A stretch of 64,000 bases of DNA from Papiliotrema nemorosa. Taxonomy: Eukaryota; Basidiomycota; Tremellomycetes; Tremellales; Rhynchogastremaceae. The position numbers were made by a program, and so were the translations under genes. The stretch lies in assembly GCA_032158125.1 (NCBI GenBank), contig JASKOT010000023.1, forward strand, positions 1 to 64,000, read 5' to 3'. The notes under the pieces are model-generated. The model saw only the letters and a list, made by a program, of their open reading frames with translations, searched no databases and had not been told where the DNA came from. Every line of letters starts with the position of its first letter. The stretch's first letter is position 1. Below are positions 22,309 to 34,217 of the stretch, piece by piece.

Positions 22309-25280
22309 TTAATTCCCTCCTTGATCCATCATCTTCGCAAGAACCAATGCCAACGCGCTTCCTATCCTCCACTCCTTGCATCCGCTCAGATACCTCACGC
22401 CCATCTTGAGAATGACAGACGGGACAACAGGTGTAGCATCACCGTATAGCGCCTTGAAGGTCTCCAGTTCGTTCTCTCCGACATTCGCAGTGGGTGGTTT
22501 TAACGAGACGAATACCCAAAGACATAGTGTAGCGACGAAAACGCTGACAGGCGCGTAGAAATTGGCGTTGGGTTGCGGAAATTCAAACACCTTGAGAAGA
22601 CGTAGAGCATGTGTCGATGCTCTGACGCTATATGGCGAGGTTGCCCAATGTCTCAGGGCCGGAAGGACCTCTGTCGCTTGCTGAGGTCCAAACTCTGCAT
22701 GAATCAGCTTCATCGTCAAGAAAGTGGTTGATACTCACTACCAGAAATCGCATAGAGCTCTCTGAGATGCGCATTGAGCGAAATGTATCCAAGATGATAC
22801 AACCCTCTAGCGCCTTGACTCAGGTAATCGGGGCCTAAACGATTGTAATACTCTTCTCCCCATAAATCCAAAGCGTCTTCCAGCCACTGAGGGGTAAGCA
22901 TCGTTCTTTCCCTTCACCGCGATCTGGCAACCTACCACTTTACGACCCTCAAAGCCATTCTCGATCCCCTTTGGTTGTGTTCTGTCATCTTTGGCCCAGA
23001 ACGGCACAGTGACACCGAGCGATAGATAGACTGAAAGCTGAGATCGAAACTCCCAGATGTGGTGGTGCAGCGCGTTGACCAAACACAAAGCTGCAAAGGG
23101 GTTGAGGTGTTGTACCGGGTGAGGCGCATCTTTGGCGTACTTTGGGACCAAGAGTCCAGCCACACTGTAAGAGTCAGCTTTATTGCCTTGTTTCGCGGAA
23201 TCTTGCTCACCCTAGAGAAAAGTATGGAGCTGGAGGCAGCGGGGCTACTCCAAGTTGAGCTTGCCATGCTTGCGCTGATGGTGCCCTCCAAAATCGATCA
23301 TCACATGGCAGAACGGTATTGATCATCTCTCCTTGAGACAGGTACGATGGCATGTCCAAGAACGCCGGAAAAAGCGAATCGAACAGGAACATGGCGAGAC
23401 CAAACCGTTTCTTGCTCTCCGCAGAGATCCATTTCTGCCATCGTACCTGCAGTGGCTCGTTCGACGGCATGAGGGGGATCTCGCCGTAGCTCGAGTTCTC
23501 TAGAAGCTTGGTCCTCCGGCTTAGCTACGAGATAAGCGCGTACTGCCAGTCTTTTGGAACTTCGCTCACGTTGATGAGCATACCGCGAGAAAGTTCTGCC
23601 AGCTCAAAAGACCGTTGATGACCAGACCACAACCCTGAAAACGAGGTCAACAGCGACACATGAAGTAGATCTGCATTCCGAAGCTGGTCATTAGTGATAT
23701 AGAAGCGTCGATGTCGGCAGAAGTGGAGCTCACGTTCATGCTGTCCATCTCGAACAGATTCGCGATTGTCCTTCGAATGATCTCGACCAGATCGACAGCG
23801 AATGCTCTAGCACCTCTGAGATTAGACAGGCAAGCGCCTATCATCATGAAAGCAGCGACGAGGAGAGGAGGAGCAGACGGTATCTGAAATGTGCTATACA
23901 ATCAGCGAATCAGTCGGAAAAAAAACTCACGCCAAGTGAAGTATGGGCAGTTGCGGCAGGAATTTGTCAAAGTACACTAGCACATTAGCTTGAGTTGGCT
24001 TGATGACGAAATCCGACTAACGAGAGATGAGGGTGTTGACCGTGTACAGTGAGGTAGGCATCTTAAATGATGACCCTCCGGGCAGCTTCTGCGCGAATGC
24101 CAAACTCGACAGGACTCTGTCGTATGCGTCCTGATCCAGCCAAAATCTTGACCATTGACTCAAAGCAGGCACATCTTTCGGATCGATTCGAACCTCGTCA
24201 ATCTTGCCCGACATTCCGAGCATGAATGGGTTCCTGGGTTGATAATTTGTAGCTAGGTTCAGTATGGTGATGCTCCCGAGGCAGGACTCACGCCATTTGT
24301 CTTCTTCTGTCTGATCAATAGGGGGACTGGGAGGTCGACTGGGAGGCACAGATATCGGCGGGAAAGTGTTCTCCGTGAATCCCATATCAAGACTGGCTTG
24401 TGGGGATATGCCAAATATCGTCCAGTCAATCTCGTTCAGAGGCGCCGTATCCTGCAAGCTCCACATCATCCCGTCATCTGCAGATCAGCGAGATTGTTCT
24501 GCGACATGATCGCACTTTGCACTCACCCCATGAGAGACTTGTCTGAGCTGGCCAGAGTAGACTGAAATCCGCAGAAGGAGCACCTTCAGCTTGCCCCGGA
24601 AAGATGGGTTGCGTCGCATTCATAAAGCTATCCAGCAGTCTGGTCATTTCACCATTGGCCGCCGAATCCCCTGGAGGCAAGTTCATTGACCAGCTGCTAG
24701 GTCCCGAGTCCACGCCTATACCAGTGTTGACAGATAGGCTGGGAGTGTTGCTGATGAGAGGAAAAGGGAGGGTGTCGGTGGAAGAGGCGGAAAATTGAGA
24801 CATTTGGGTCGGTATAATAGGAGCCATGTCGAATAGTCCCATAGAAGCAGATGCAGACGAGGAAGATGGCTGAGGTAGATTGTGTTGCTGATTAGGGATA
24901 GGATATGCGGGAGCTCCAGCTGTGTGAGTACTGGAGGCTGATTCGGTCGTTGAAGCGGAAGCGACCTCGTCCGGAGGTGTTGTGCCCACACGATGTCCCT
25001 CATGCATCTTGACATGCCGACGAAGGACATCTACCCGGGAGAAGCTCCTTCCGCATTGTGGACACACATGAGCCTAAGACATCAGCCTCTGCTGTTGCAG
25101 TTCCTTTGTAAAGAAGATCCGATTTACATTTCCGTTTGTATCTGCTAGTTAGTTCTTGCGAGGGCACCGTCGAGCTGGCTTACGAGACTTTTCATGCCTT
25201 TTGAGGTTTTCTATCCTTGTGAATGACTTGCCACAGTGACACGAGAAGGACTGCGTTGGAACTGCCGTCGCAGACGCCAT
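22309..25280 (-). CDS. C2H2 zinc-finger transcription factor with fungal-specific regulatory domain, 822 aa
   Basis: Minus-strand join of twelve exons: 25280..25184, 25141..25128, 25073..24527, 24477..24292, 24252..24022, 23976..23931, 23893..23734, 23683..23570, 23524..23211, 23164..22936, 22886..22742, 22694..22309. Phases agree throughout. Two N-terminal C2H2 fingers: CHCGKSFTRIENLKRH (about residues 13-35) and CPQCGRSFSRVDVLRRH (about 42-62). A Ser/Pro-rich linker follows. The rest is a fungal transcription-factor middle homology region: YFDKFLPQLPILHL, LLVAAFMMIGACLSN, SGLWSGHQRS, WQKWISAESKKRFGL. It lies between GH78 and GH43, on the same strand, so it is a good candidate for the pathway-specific regulator. 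ATG 25280 is chosen because upstream in-frame starts are not ATG. Confidence 0.85.
25128..25141 (-). other. 14-nt microexon between the two zinc fingers
   Basis: ATACAAACGGAAAT, between a TAGCAG acceptor and a GTAAAT donor, completes the H-x3-x5-H spacing of finger one (HEKSHTNGN) and leads into finger two. Flanking introns are 42 and 54 nt. Confidence 0.7.
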
Positions 25281-25441
25281 GAGTCGATGAAGGTGTTGGC
25301 CCGAATACGAGGTCCAAGAAGCAGCAAACAAGGACAATCCGAGATCCAGTCGGACCGGAAAATTACGTTACCGAGGCGTTCTCAATTGCGAGCAGAATGA
25401 TGAGACTCGAGTACATGCATACAAATGACAGCTATAGGAGT

Positions 25442-28084
25442 CTATGGTACATATGTATTAGTGATGGGAGGCATGAAATGAGGTCTAGAGATGGTAGGAG
25501 GGAACCTAGCATCGGCTTGATACGCCTCGACAAAGTCGTACTTGCCCGAACCCACTTCCTGCTTTTTTGCAGGGAGATCAATCACCGCAGTACAATTAGG
25601 TGGAATTTCAACTTGAACGTGCAGTTCGTCGCCTTTGATAGCCCATGCACATGAGACCGTACCGTATGGAGAGATGTGCGAGACTGTTGCAGAGGTGACC
25701 GTCCCGCCTGGTCGAGGTCGGACGAGAACCTTTTTCCATCCAGGCTCAATTGGCGAGATACCGCCTACGACCTTGTGCAGGAAGCTGGCCACTTCGCCGA
25801 GTGCATAGTGGTTGAAGGACACCATATCATCCGGATTGATGGATCCGTCGGCCCGCATACTGTCCCATCGTTCCCAAATCGTTGTAGCGCCGAGAAGTAC
25901 CGGGGCAAGCCACGAAGGGCTGTCTTTGGCCTGCAACATTCGATAAGCATGATGCAGCATATCATTCTCCGCCAACACGTGTAGAATGATGGGTGTACCT
26001 GCGAATCCAGTTGCGACTTGCCATAAGCACTTCTTGACAAGCGTTTCAAGTCGCTGTACAAGGACATCTCGCTGTTCTGGTCGATCGGGATGTGTGAGGT
26101 CGAAGTGGAGAATGAGGGCCAAGGCAGCTTGGGTGTCCGATACTGTCCGATGTCGAGCAGTCACATACGTATCTTGGAACAATCTCAAGAGCTTGTCCGC
26201 TTGATCGGTATACCGCTCGGCGTCGTCTTTGTAGCCGAGCAAAGAGCCGATCCGAGCGACCGTTCGGGTGACATGAACGAGATATGCGTCCGCGACGAGG
26301 TGAGGATCTGTCGTCCCGTTCGACCCTTCGACCTGCGGGGCTAGCCAATCTCCAAATTGCATATCGTTGGGATTCCATAACCCCGTCGCCGGATTCCTCT
26401 TTACTCCTCGATCCAGCCAATCCTTCATAGGTCGGTAAAAGTCGGAGAGGATCTTTCGATCTGCAGAAGACTGATGCAACACCGAAGGGAGTAGAGCAAT
26501 CACATCTCCCCAGACTGCAGATGGTAGATTGAAGTGATCGTCGACAGAGGGAGTCACGATCGGCACAATTCCATTTGCCTTGGATTGCTCGTACGCCAGA
26601 TCTTGCAGCCATCCATTGAGCATGCCCGAGGCGTCAAAGAGGAAGTTGAGAGTAGGCGCGAAGACTTGAACATCCCCTGTCCAGCCGAGTCGCTCGTCAC
26701 GCTGTGGACAGTCGGTGGGTAGGGAGATACAGTTGGCGATCGTGGAGTATACGACGTTTTCGTGTAATCGGTTGAGGAGAGCATGAGATGATTCGAAATG
26801 ACCAGTCCGCTCCATATCGGTCGAGATGGCATGGTACACGATGTCCTCAACATCAATATCATTCCATCCAACCACATGAACATATCTCAAGGTGAGCTTT
26901 ACTCTATCAATCCGCGGAATAGCTCACCTGAATCCGTGAAAAGTGAATTTGGGCTTGTACCCCCTCCATTCTCCCTTGTGATGTACAGTGTCCCGGCATT
27001 TTGCGGTCCTGAGTGGTCTCATATTCACTTCACCATGCTCTAGTATTTCAAAGTGGTTCAACTCGAGTGTGCCTTTTGGCGGTTCCTTCAAGATCTCCAC
27101 GTATCCAGCAGCGTTCTGACCGAAGTCGATGACTATCTTTCCACTCGGCGTGGTGATCTTCTCGACGGCATTTAGCGTTTGCACTTCGCGAACGGGAGGA
27201 GATTGTGTAGAGACAGGTAGGCTGGTCGGGAATGGGAGCTCTTCAACTTTCTGCCATGTGGAGTCGATGTTCCAGCTCTCGTCTATACTCGTATCCACGA
27301 CCTCGCCGTCGTAGATGGACGATTCCAGTATCTGCCCATACTTCCACACCCAAGTATCGTCCGTCCGGGCCACAACCCTCCCATCAATCTCCAGCTGAGC
27401 AATGAGAGCTGGTCTGGATCCCCAGATATCCCGTTTTCCACCTCCGAAACCCAATCGACCAGCATACCATCCTTCTCCGACGTATCCGCCGATCAGGTTA
27501 TCTTCCCCGGCCTTAAGCAAGGAAGTCACATCGTGGGTCCGATAGACCAATTGCGATTCGTATTGCGTCCAACCCGGTGCGAGAATCTCATCGCCGACCT
27601 TCTGACCGTTAATGTACATCTCGTAGACTCCAAGCGCGGTGACGTGTAGTCGAGCTTGGTTGATAGTGGACCCGGTCCGGACACGTTTCGCAACTCGAAA
27701 AGGTCGCTTTGCCTTGCCTTTCTCCTGCTGTTCACCCGATATCGCTTGCGCCGTCCAGTCTGCCCTCTCCAACAGACCAACTTCCACATCGATCGTTGCC
27801 CAATCTGTAGATCCATCTTTCCCATGAGCCCTGACGGATACAGAAGCGCGCTCCCGCGCTCTGAGAGGGCTGCTCGGCCAAGGGACAAGCACCGACTCCT
27901 CACTCTCTACTTTGACCGTTTCGGCATCCTGATCTGGGCGTTCGATGCGCACTTCGTAAGAGTCCTGCACCCAATCCCGAGCTTCCCCTTTGAAACGCCA
28001 GCTCAGGCGAGGCGAGGTCTCGGCAATACCGAGAGTCGAGCGATAGTGTTCAATCGATAGATGAGAGATCTCTACGTTCGACAT
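25442..28084 (-). CDS. GH78 alpha-L-rhamnosidase, 866 aa
   Basis: Minus-strand join 28084..26928, 26885..25442 with one 42-nt intron. The N-terminal half is the Bac_rhamnosid_N and beta-sandwich region (WTAQAISGE, YINGQKVGDEILAPGWTQY, GEGWYAGRLGF, IDFGQNAAGY, KPKFTFHGFRYV). The (alpha/alpha)6 catalytic domain carries SLPTDCPQRDERLGWTGD, with the expected catalytic Asp/Glu in DERLGWTGD, and FNHYALGEV near the end. Enzymes of this family remove terminal alpha-L-rhamnose from flavonoid glycosides, saponins and rhamnogalacturonan side chains. No signal peptide is present (MSNVEISHLSIEHYRS), so the enzyme is probably cytosolic, as for other intracellular fungal and bacterial GH78 enzymes. It is divergent from the GH3 gene across a 468-bp spacer. 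Confidence 0.95.
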
Positions 28085-28552
28085 GATGGTGTAGATGTAG
28101 ACTGGGTGGGTGACGCTACTGACGAGGTGTGAAGCTAGATATTTGGTCGTTCAGCTAGCCGTTGTCCGATCAGTCGTCCGGCAAGAAGATGTTCCACCTC
28201 AGTCCGTGCTTCCGCCATACTAAGGTCGACTCCATACCAGCCGTTCCATACCAAGCTCTGCTCGACCGGATAAACAAAAGGCCAGAAGCATCATCGATCG
28301 AAGAGAGAGTGCGTCCGTATGCGTCCTCAAAATGTCCCGTGCCTGGATTCCGTCCTCCCCCACTTTCCCCCACCCGTCCACTTTGAGCGCAACACTTTTC
28401 GATCCACTCGTCCTTGCTCCTGGCATGAATACTCGCCGAGGCCATGGGGCCCGCACCTGGCCGCCTATGTGTGGCTACGGTGTCGGTATATGTAGAGGGC
28501 AAGTGTAGTAAATGACATTCCACCTACCCCCTCTGAGGTCAGTGGTTCAAAG
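28085..28552. promoter_or_regulatory. Bidirectional spacer between GH78 and GH3
   Basis: These 468 bp separate the two start codons and should hold control sites for both glycosidases. No known site was recognised by eye. Confidence 0.5.
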
Positions 28553-31269
28553 ATGGCTCCCATTGCTACCTCACCTTCGCCTGTTGAGGCTACTCTCGCA
28601 CCGGCCTTTTCAAAGGCGTCCATCTTTCCCAATCAAGCCGTGATCGATGCTTTGACCGTAGAAGAGAAGGTGTTCCTGCTCTCAGGCAGGAGCTTCTGCG
28701 ACACGGCAGAAGTAGCGCGACTGAACATACCTTCGATCAAAACGTCAGATGGGCCTTCAGGTTAATACTATATCCCTTCCTGCACCGCATCGCTGACGTC
28801 TAGGCTGCCGGGGAGAGTTCTCGCACGATGGACCATCTTCCGCTGTGTTTCCAAACGCGTCCTGTCTGGCTTCTACATTCGACCCCGCACTGATCGAACT
28901 TGTCGGTCGGGAAATCGGCAAGGAAACTCTGTTGAAAAGCACTCAGCTGTTAATGGGACCGACGATCAACTTGCACCGTAACCCAAGGGGTGGGAGAAAC
29001 TTTGAATGTTTCTCAGAGGACCCCGTCTTGACGGGTGTCATTGGTTCGGCCTATGTCAAGGGTGAGCGGATTCGAGGATCCACCATGGTCAAGCTGATCG
29101 TCAGGTTTTCAAAGTCAAGGCGTTGGAGCTTGTCTGAAACACTTGATCTGCAATGACCGAGAGACTCATCGAAAGTCATACGATGTCAAAGTAGGGATGA
29201 AGGCTCTGCGGGAGGTCTACCTCAGACCTTTCGAGATGATCATCAAAGAAGCTCAGCCGGTAGCGCTGATGGCTGCGTATAACGATTTGGTACTGCGACA
29301 CCAGTACATATGAATCGAGCTAACTCGCAGAATGGTTTGCCATGTTCTCATCATGCTGAGGTATTGAGGATCGTCAGAGAAGAGTTCGAGTACGACGGAT
29401 TGATCATGAGTGACTGGTTCGGCACAAAGTAAGCTCCTGACATACGGTGGAACGAAACGCTGATCTCTAAGGGATGGTGCAGAGTCATTGATAGCTGGTG
29501 TGGATCTGGAAATGCCGTTCCCGGTCATGCGAGGAAAACGGCTCTTGGCAAAGGTCGAGGCTGGCGAAGTGTCGATGGGCGACATCGACCGATCCGTCCG
29601 ACGAATGCTCGAAACTGCTCGACGGACCAATGCTGCCCTCCGACGACCTGCCGAGAGAGCTTTCGACAATGACAAAGAGAGGATAGCTATATGCCGACAA
29701 GCCGCAGCTGCCGGTATCGTGCTCTTGAGGAACGAGGACAACATTCTACCCCTCTCTCCTTCCGCCAACCTGCTCGTGATCGGTGAGCACGCCACAAGGC
29801 CTTCGGTGAACGGAGGTGGAAGCGCCATGCTCAACCCACCGTACATGTCGGCGCCACTCGACGCCATCACAGCTGGTACTAGCGGAACTGTCACATACCA
29901 CCAAGGAGTACCGACGTGGCGACTTGTTCCAGAACTCGACTCTGCTTTGTGCGGTAAAGTTGACTTCAGTCTGCGAAACAAGGGAGAGGACGCGCCCGTA
30001 TGGACAGATACCTCCGACAAAGCATCCATCAGCTTGCTTGACCGAAGGATACCCAACTTGAGCGACAAATTCACCATCACGCTTGAGACCACTGTGAAAG
30101 CTCCCACATCAGGCCGATACGTACTCTCCGTCTTTTGCGTCGCCGACACTGAGATCTACCTGGACAACAAGCTCCTCGAGACGATCAACCCGCCGCACAT
30201 CTCTGTCGAGCAGTTCCTGTTTGAGCGATTCGACTTTGAACACCGAATCAATGTCGACCTCGAGAAAGACAAACCAATCTCGCTACGCATCGTCTCACAG
30301 TCGAAGGAGAGAACAGGTTTCGAGCCCGCTCCTCAAGGTATGCGGATCGGCCTCGAGCTGGATGTCAACGTGGACGAGATTTTAACCGAAATCGAGAAGC
30401 TGGCACAAGATGCGGAGCAGATTGTAGTTATGACCGGCCTCAATCCCGATTGGGAGGGAGAAGGATCCGACAGAATTGACATGCACCTGCCGAGGGAGCA
30501 AGAGCGTATGATCAAGCTCTTGGCGCAAACTGGCAAAAAGGTCGTCTTGGTCAATCAATCTGGAACACCCATCGATCTGAGATGTGCAAAGGGAATTAGC
30601 GGGATTGTACAGGCATTCTATGGGGGTATGGAGTGCGGTAACGGTGAGCAAATCTGGCTTGGTTGTGGACTCGCGCTGACCCGACAGCTTTGGTGGATGT
30701 CTTGTTCGGTAAAGTCAACCCATCAGGAAGATTGGCCATGACTTTCCCCGAGACGCTGGAACAATGCCCGACGACTGAATCTTTCAACACCGACGAAGGC
30801 GGACTGGTGTACGAGGAAGAGTCGTTGTTTGGATACAGGTCATACGAGAAACAAGGCCTAACTCCTGCTTTTCGTAAGTCATTCCGACGCCCTTTGGACA
30901 ACAGCTCATCTGCCAGCCTTTGGCTTCGGTCTCTCGTACACTACCTTCGAATGGTCAAATGCCCGAATCTCCACCTCACCTTCAGGCCATGATATAGATC
31001 TTACTATCACGAATACCGGCAAGGTTGCCGGTCATGACGTGGTGGAGGTTTACGTCTCCCAAGGATCAGAAGAACCGCGCAAATTGGAATCTTTTGCCAA
31101 GACTAGCTTGATACAGCCAGGTGATTCAGCATCTGTTTCTCTGCAGCTTGGCTCGAGGGCGTTCGAGCGGTGGATCGACGGAGCATGGAAGGTCTCAGCG
31201 GGCACATGGAGGATGAGCCTATGTCGAAACGTTCAGGAGGAGGTTATAGGACTCGATGTCGCCCTCTGA
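28553..31269 (+). CDS. GH3 beta-glycosidase with PA14 and fibronectin-type domains, 819 aa
   Basis: Join 28553..28760, 28804..29061, 29105..29289, 29331..29428, 29472..30643, 30688..30873, 30917..31269. The (beta/alpha)8 domain has SDGPSG, GPTINLHRNPRGGRNFECFSEDP, CLKHLICND and YDGLIMSDWFGT, where the D of SDW is the expected nucleophile. The alpha/beta sandwich has AAAGIVLLRNE and GLNPDWEGEGSDR. A PA14 insert lies around residues 380-520 (SGRYVLSVFCVADTEIYLD). The fibronectin-III-like C-terminus holds FGFGLSYTTFEW and GHDVVEVYVS. This order is that of fungal cytosolic beta-glucosidases. No secretion signal is seen. Beta-glucosidase is the likeliest activity, but beta-xylosidase or other use within the cluster is possible. 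Confidence 0.93.
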
Positions 31270-31504
31270 GTTCCACGATCTGAATTGTATGCAGGATATT
31301 TGTTACATCGAGACGTGGCCGGATGTATTTTGCTGGCTGTCAAGCCGTAGATCACACAGCTCAAGCACGTGGTTGCCTGAAGCCAGACTATCTGGGCTCT
31401 AGATCAAGGTCCTCTGTCAATGAAACTTGACAGCCTGAGACATCGTTGCTTTTAACTCTTCCCTGTGAAACTGACGGTATAAGCATTATGTTGTAAGCTT
31501 TTAC

Positions 31505-34138
31505 TTACAGATCGGTGAAATACTTCCACAAGATGCTGAAAAGTAGACCTTGTAGACCATTGGTCAGTAGCCTGGTTGGAAGCCCTCTACCAAATAGTCC
31601 GAGCAATCCCTCGGAAGCAACAATTTCTTTCGCCGCGGTCACTAGATGTGTCAGATCATTTCCAAATTCGTACAGAGGTATGACTTACTGTAGCCTACGT
31701 CGCCTTCATGAACCTGGCGGTATGTCTTGACCACTCGCAAAGAGTTCGAGATGGTATCAGATACGACTGACGCAGCGAAGCCGATGAACGCTTGGCGCTG
31801 AAATCCCGTGAGCTATATCTCAAGAAGGGAACGCAGCATACCAGAAGCCTTTGAACAAGGGTATGAGCAGCAGGTAAGGCTGCCTGAAGATAGTTGTATG
31901 TCCCGAACCAAGGGTCTTGCCATCAGCGAAGTGCGCATCAGCGGGAAGTTGAGAGATAACATACAATGACCGACAAAGGTAGCAGCAGCGGTGGCTAAAG
32001 CACCGTACCATAGACATCCAACACCCTTCTCTTTTACCCTCTCCTTGAGCAGTTTCAAGCCGCCTTTCGCTCCGTTCGTCTGTTGTGTCGTCTTGAGCGT
32101 ATCGATTGGCGTCAAGATCATCCTGAAACATGCCGACGCGACACTTGCAGCTACAGTCTTGACCAAAACTGGCCATTGAACTGATGCCAAGAGAGCAATG
32201 ATACCCGCATTGGCGGCTGTATCCCCGAATCTTGCAAAAGGGCCTTGGAACCTGCAGCGTCAATCCTACACAACGCTGCTCCAGGGTGTGCACTCACAAT
32301 GCAGCAGCGAGTCCAGCATAGTATCGCCTGAAGCCACCATCTTCGTACAGAGTCTTGGTGGCGCCTTTGATAGTCCCACCGTATCGATATTGATAGTTCA
32401 TGATCGTGCGGAGGGGCATCAACGTCAAAACTTGAACGACCATAGCTGCAGCTCCCGCGAGTCCACCCCCTCCAGCCTTTTTGAGCGCTTCAACAAGGTC
32501 AAAGTCTGTATCGTATGATACCCCTCGCCCTGTGATTGCGATACCGAGAGAAATAGGAAGCGCAAGGATGAGCGAAGTGAGAAAGGTCGAGAAGAGGACG
32601 TAAGATTGGAATTTTGAACGATGGGTGATGGTTGTTGGCGGTCCGAAGACTGAAATGCCGAGTATAAAGGAAAATGCCGGGTCTTGGAGGTAGAATTTGG
32701 TGGATGGAATTTTGAGAAGACCATATATCGTTGGCAAGGTTATCAAGGGGACAAGGATGTATCGGAAGAAAGAAAGCGTAATGACAGTCCCCAGAGTTGG
32801 TGGAACCTCGTCCTCACTTTGGATCAGCGTTACACACACATGACGATGGTCAAGCTCACAGCTCTGAGTCAATCTCTCGTAGAGAAGCGGCAAACCGGAC
32901 AGTGTCAAGGACGATGTAAACCGCTCCTAGGACCGACACGCCCCATCCTATACTCTGCCAGATCCATCCACCATGCGGATTTTGCACCGAAATGCCAAAG
33001 AGCCACCTTTGGACAGGTTTGATCAAAGCGACAAGCAGGCCTATCACAAAGGCAATGACCGAGGGGGACGCCAGGAGCCTCTTGGTAGCAGTGATTGGTT
33101 TGTGCCGGTTCAACCGGTGTACAAGGGGCGTCCTTTCCGTAGCGTCCTCTTCGTCCATTGCGGTTGCGTCTAAGCCCTCATCTTCGTCCAAATCATCTTC
33201 GACTTGGAGTTCATGCTGTGGTGAAACATGCTCCACAATGGGTGTGATGAGTTTTCTGCTCATTAGTCACAGTGCTTGTATACCAAGGAATGCTCTACGC
33301 AGCTTACCGAGCGATTTGGGTCAGGCCGAAGTTCACAACAAGGTATACTGATCCTCTTTCTACCACCTCTGAGAGAGTATCAAACGTCCTCCATCGCAGA
33401 TGTCCCAAGACATTATCTTCCGAGGATAGGTGACCCAGAGTGACGAGCAGCAACAAGGGATAAGACAGGGAACTGGGTATTAACAATTGTACGGTTACTC
33501 AGACGAGTAGCTCCCTGGACATACTTGTTGAACACGGTCGGTTGGGCGATCCAGGTTGGACTCGAGAAGAAGCGTCTTCCGAGAGCGGCGTATACGATAG
33601 CAGGGACATGAGTGATCAACGCAATGACCAAGCTTGGCCATGCTGCTATTCAGTTTGTCTCCACATTTTAGATGCGACTGACCGATTTGTAACAGTCTCG
33701 ACCAGGTGAGGAACGAAGATCCCGCCAGAGTTGTGAATAGAAGGGAGGGCAATAAGACACTGTCCGTCAAACTCCCGATCGTCTGCTGGTCAGCGAGGGT
33801 TGACTCTCGGCAGTCGGTACAGACGTAGGATGACCCGATGTTTTTGCCCCAGAGGTACCCTCCACCGAATATGACTGCGATCGCGACATTCGCCCCGAAC
33901 GTCGTAGTGACCAGCTCGACCACTGACTGTGTCATCATGGAATCAAGTCTAGATACTGTCCTACTGCACGCAGGTTGATGGTCCAATTACACCTCTGAAC
34001 CTCTGTCGAAAGAGAGCTTGTCCATCGCTGACCCATCTCATCCTCATCGTCATGTGCGACCTTTCGGATTTGGCCGATTCGCAACAAATCAGCAATGTGG
34101 AGGGCTATCACTGCGATCCTTCTTGGAATGGTGACCAT
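31505..34138 (-). CDS. Auxin-efflux-carrier-type transporter fused to a mitochondrial-carrier domain, 738 aa
   Basis: Minus-strand join of ten exons: 34138..33993, 33948..33683, 33642..33525, 33472..33308, 33255..32860, 32816..32298, 32251..31965, 31915..31842, 31797..31689, 31641..31505. Residues ~55-455 match the AEC/Ecm3-like membrane transport family: SVLLPSLLFTTLA, FNNSLSYPLLLLVTL, a long acidic loop, ILVPLITLPTIYG and QDPAFSFILGISVFGPP. Residues ~470-738 are a mitochondrial carrier: MNYQYRYGG, RRYYAGL, GPFARFGDTAANAG, PIDTLKTTQQT (the canonical P.D..K), FVGHYPWFGTYNYL, GLFGRGLPTRLL. The junction lies inside exon 32816..32298, which has no stop and no ATG before the AAAMVVQ segment of the carrier. 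A single fused protein is therefore the simplest reading. Two genes joined by an undetected alternative exon remain possible. Confidence 0.7.
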
Positions 34139-34217
34139 CGGCACTGTTTGCAGTCCTGCTCTGCTCGCAGATTCAGATGATCCGTAGAGATGTACGAGCT
34201 ACAGAATGACAACCAGC

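Noticed and set aside
29429..29480. Apparent frame break in the GH3 gene after SDWFGTK
   Set aside because: Using the CTCTAAG acceptor at 29471 instead of the later GTGCAG restores the frame (KDGAESLIAGVDLEM).
33480..33640. Apparent frameshift inside the AEC transporter (LSNRTIVNTQFPV versus SLSYPLLLL)
   Set aside because: A 52-nt intron with a GTATGT donor (33473-33524) resolves it and restores FNNSLSYPLLLL.
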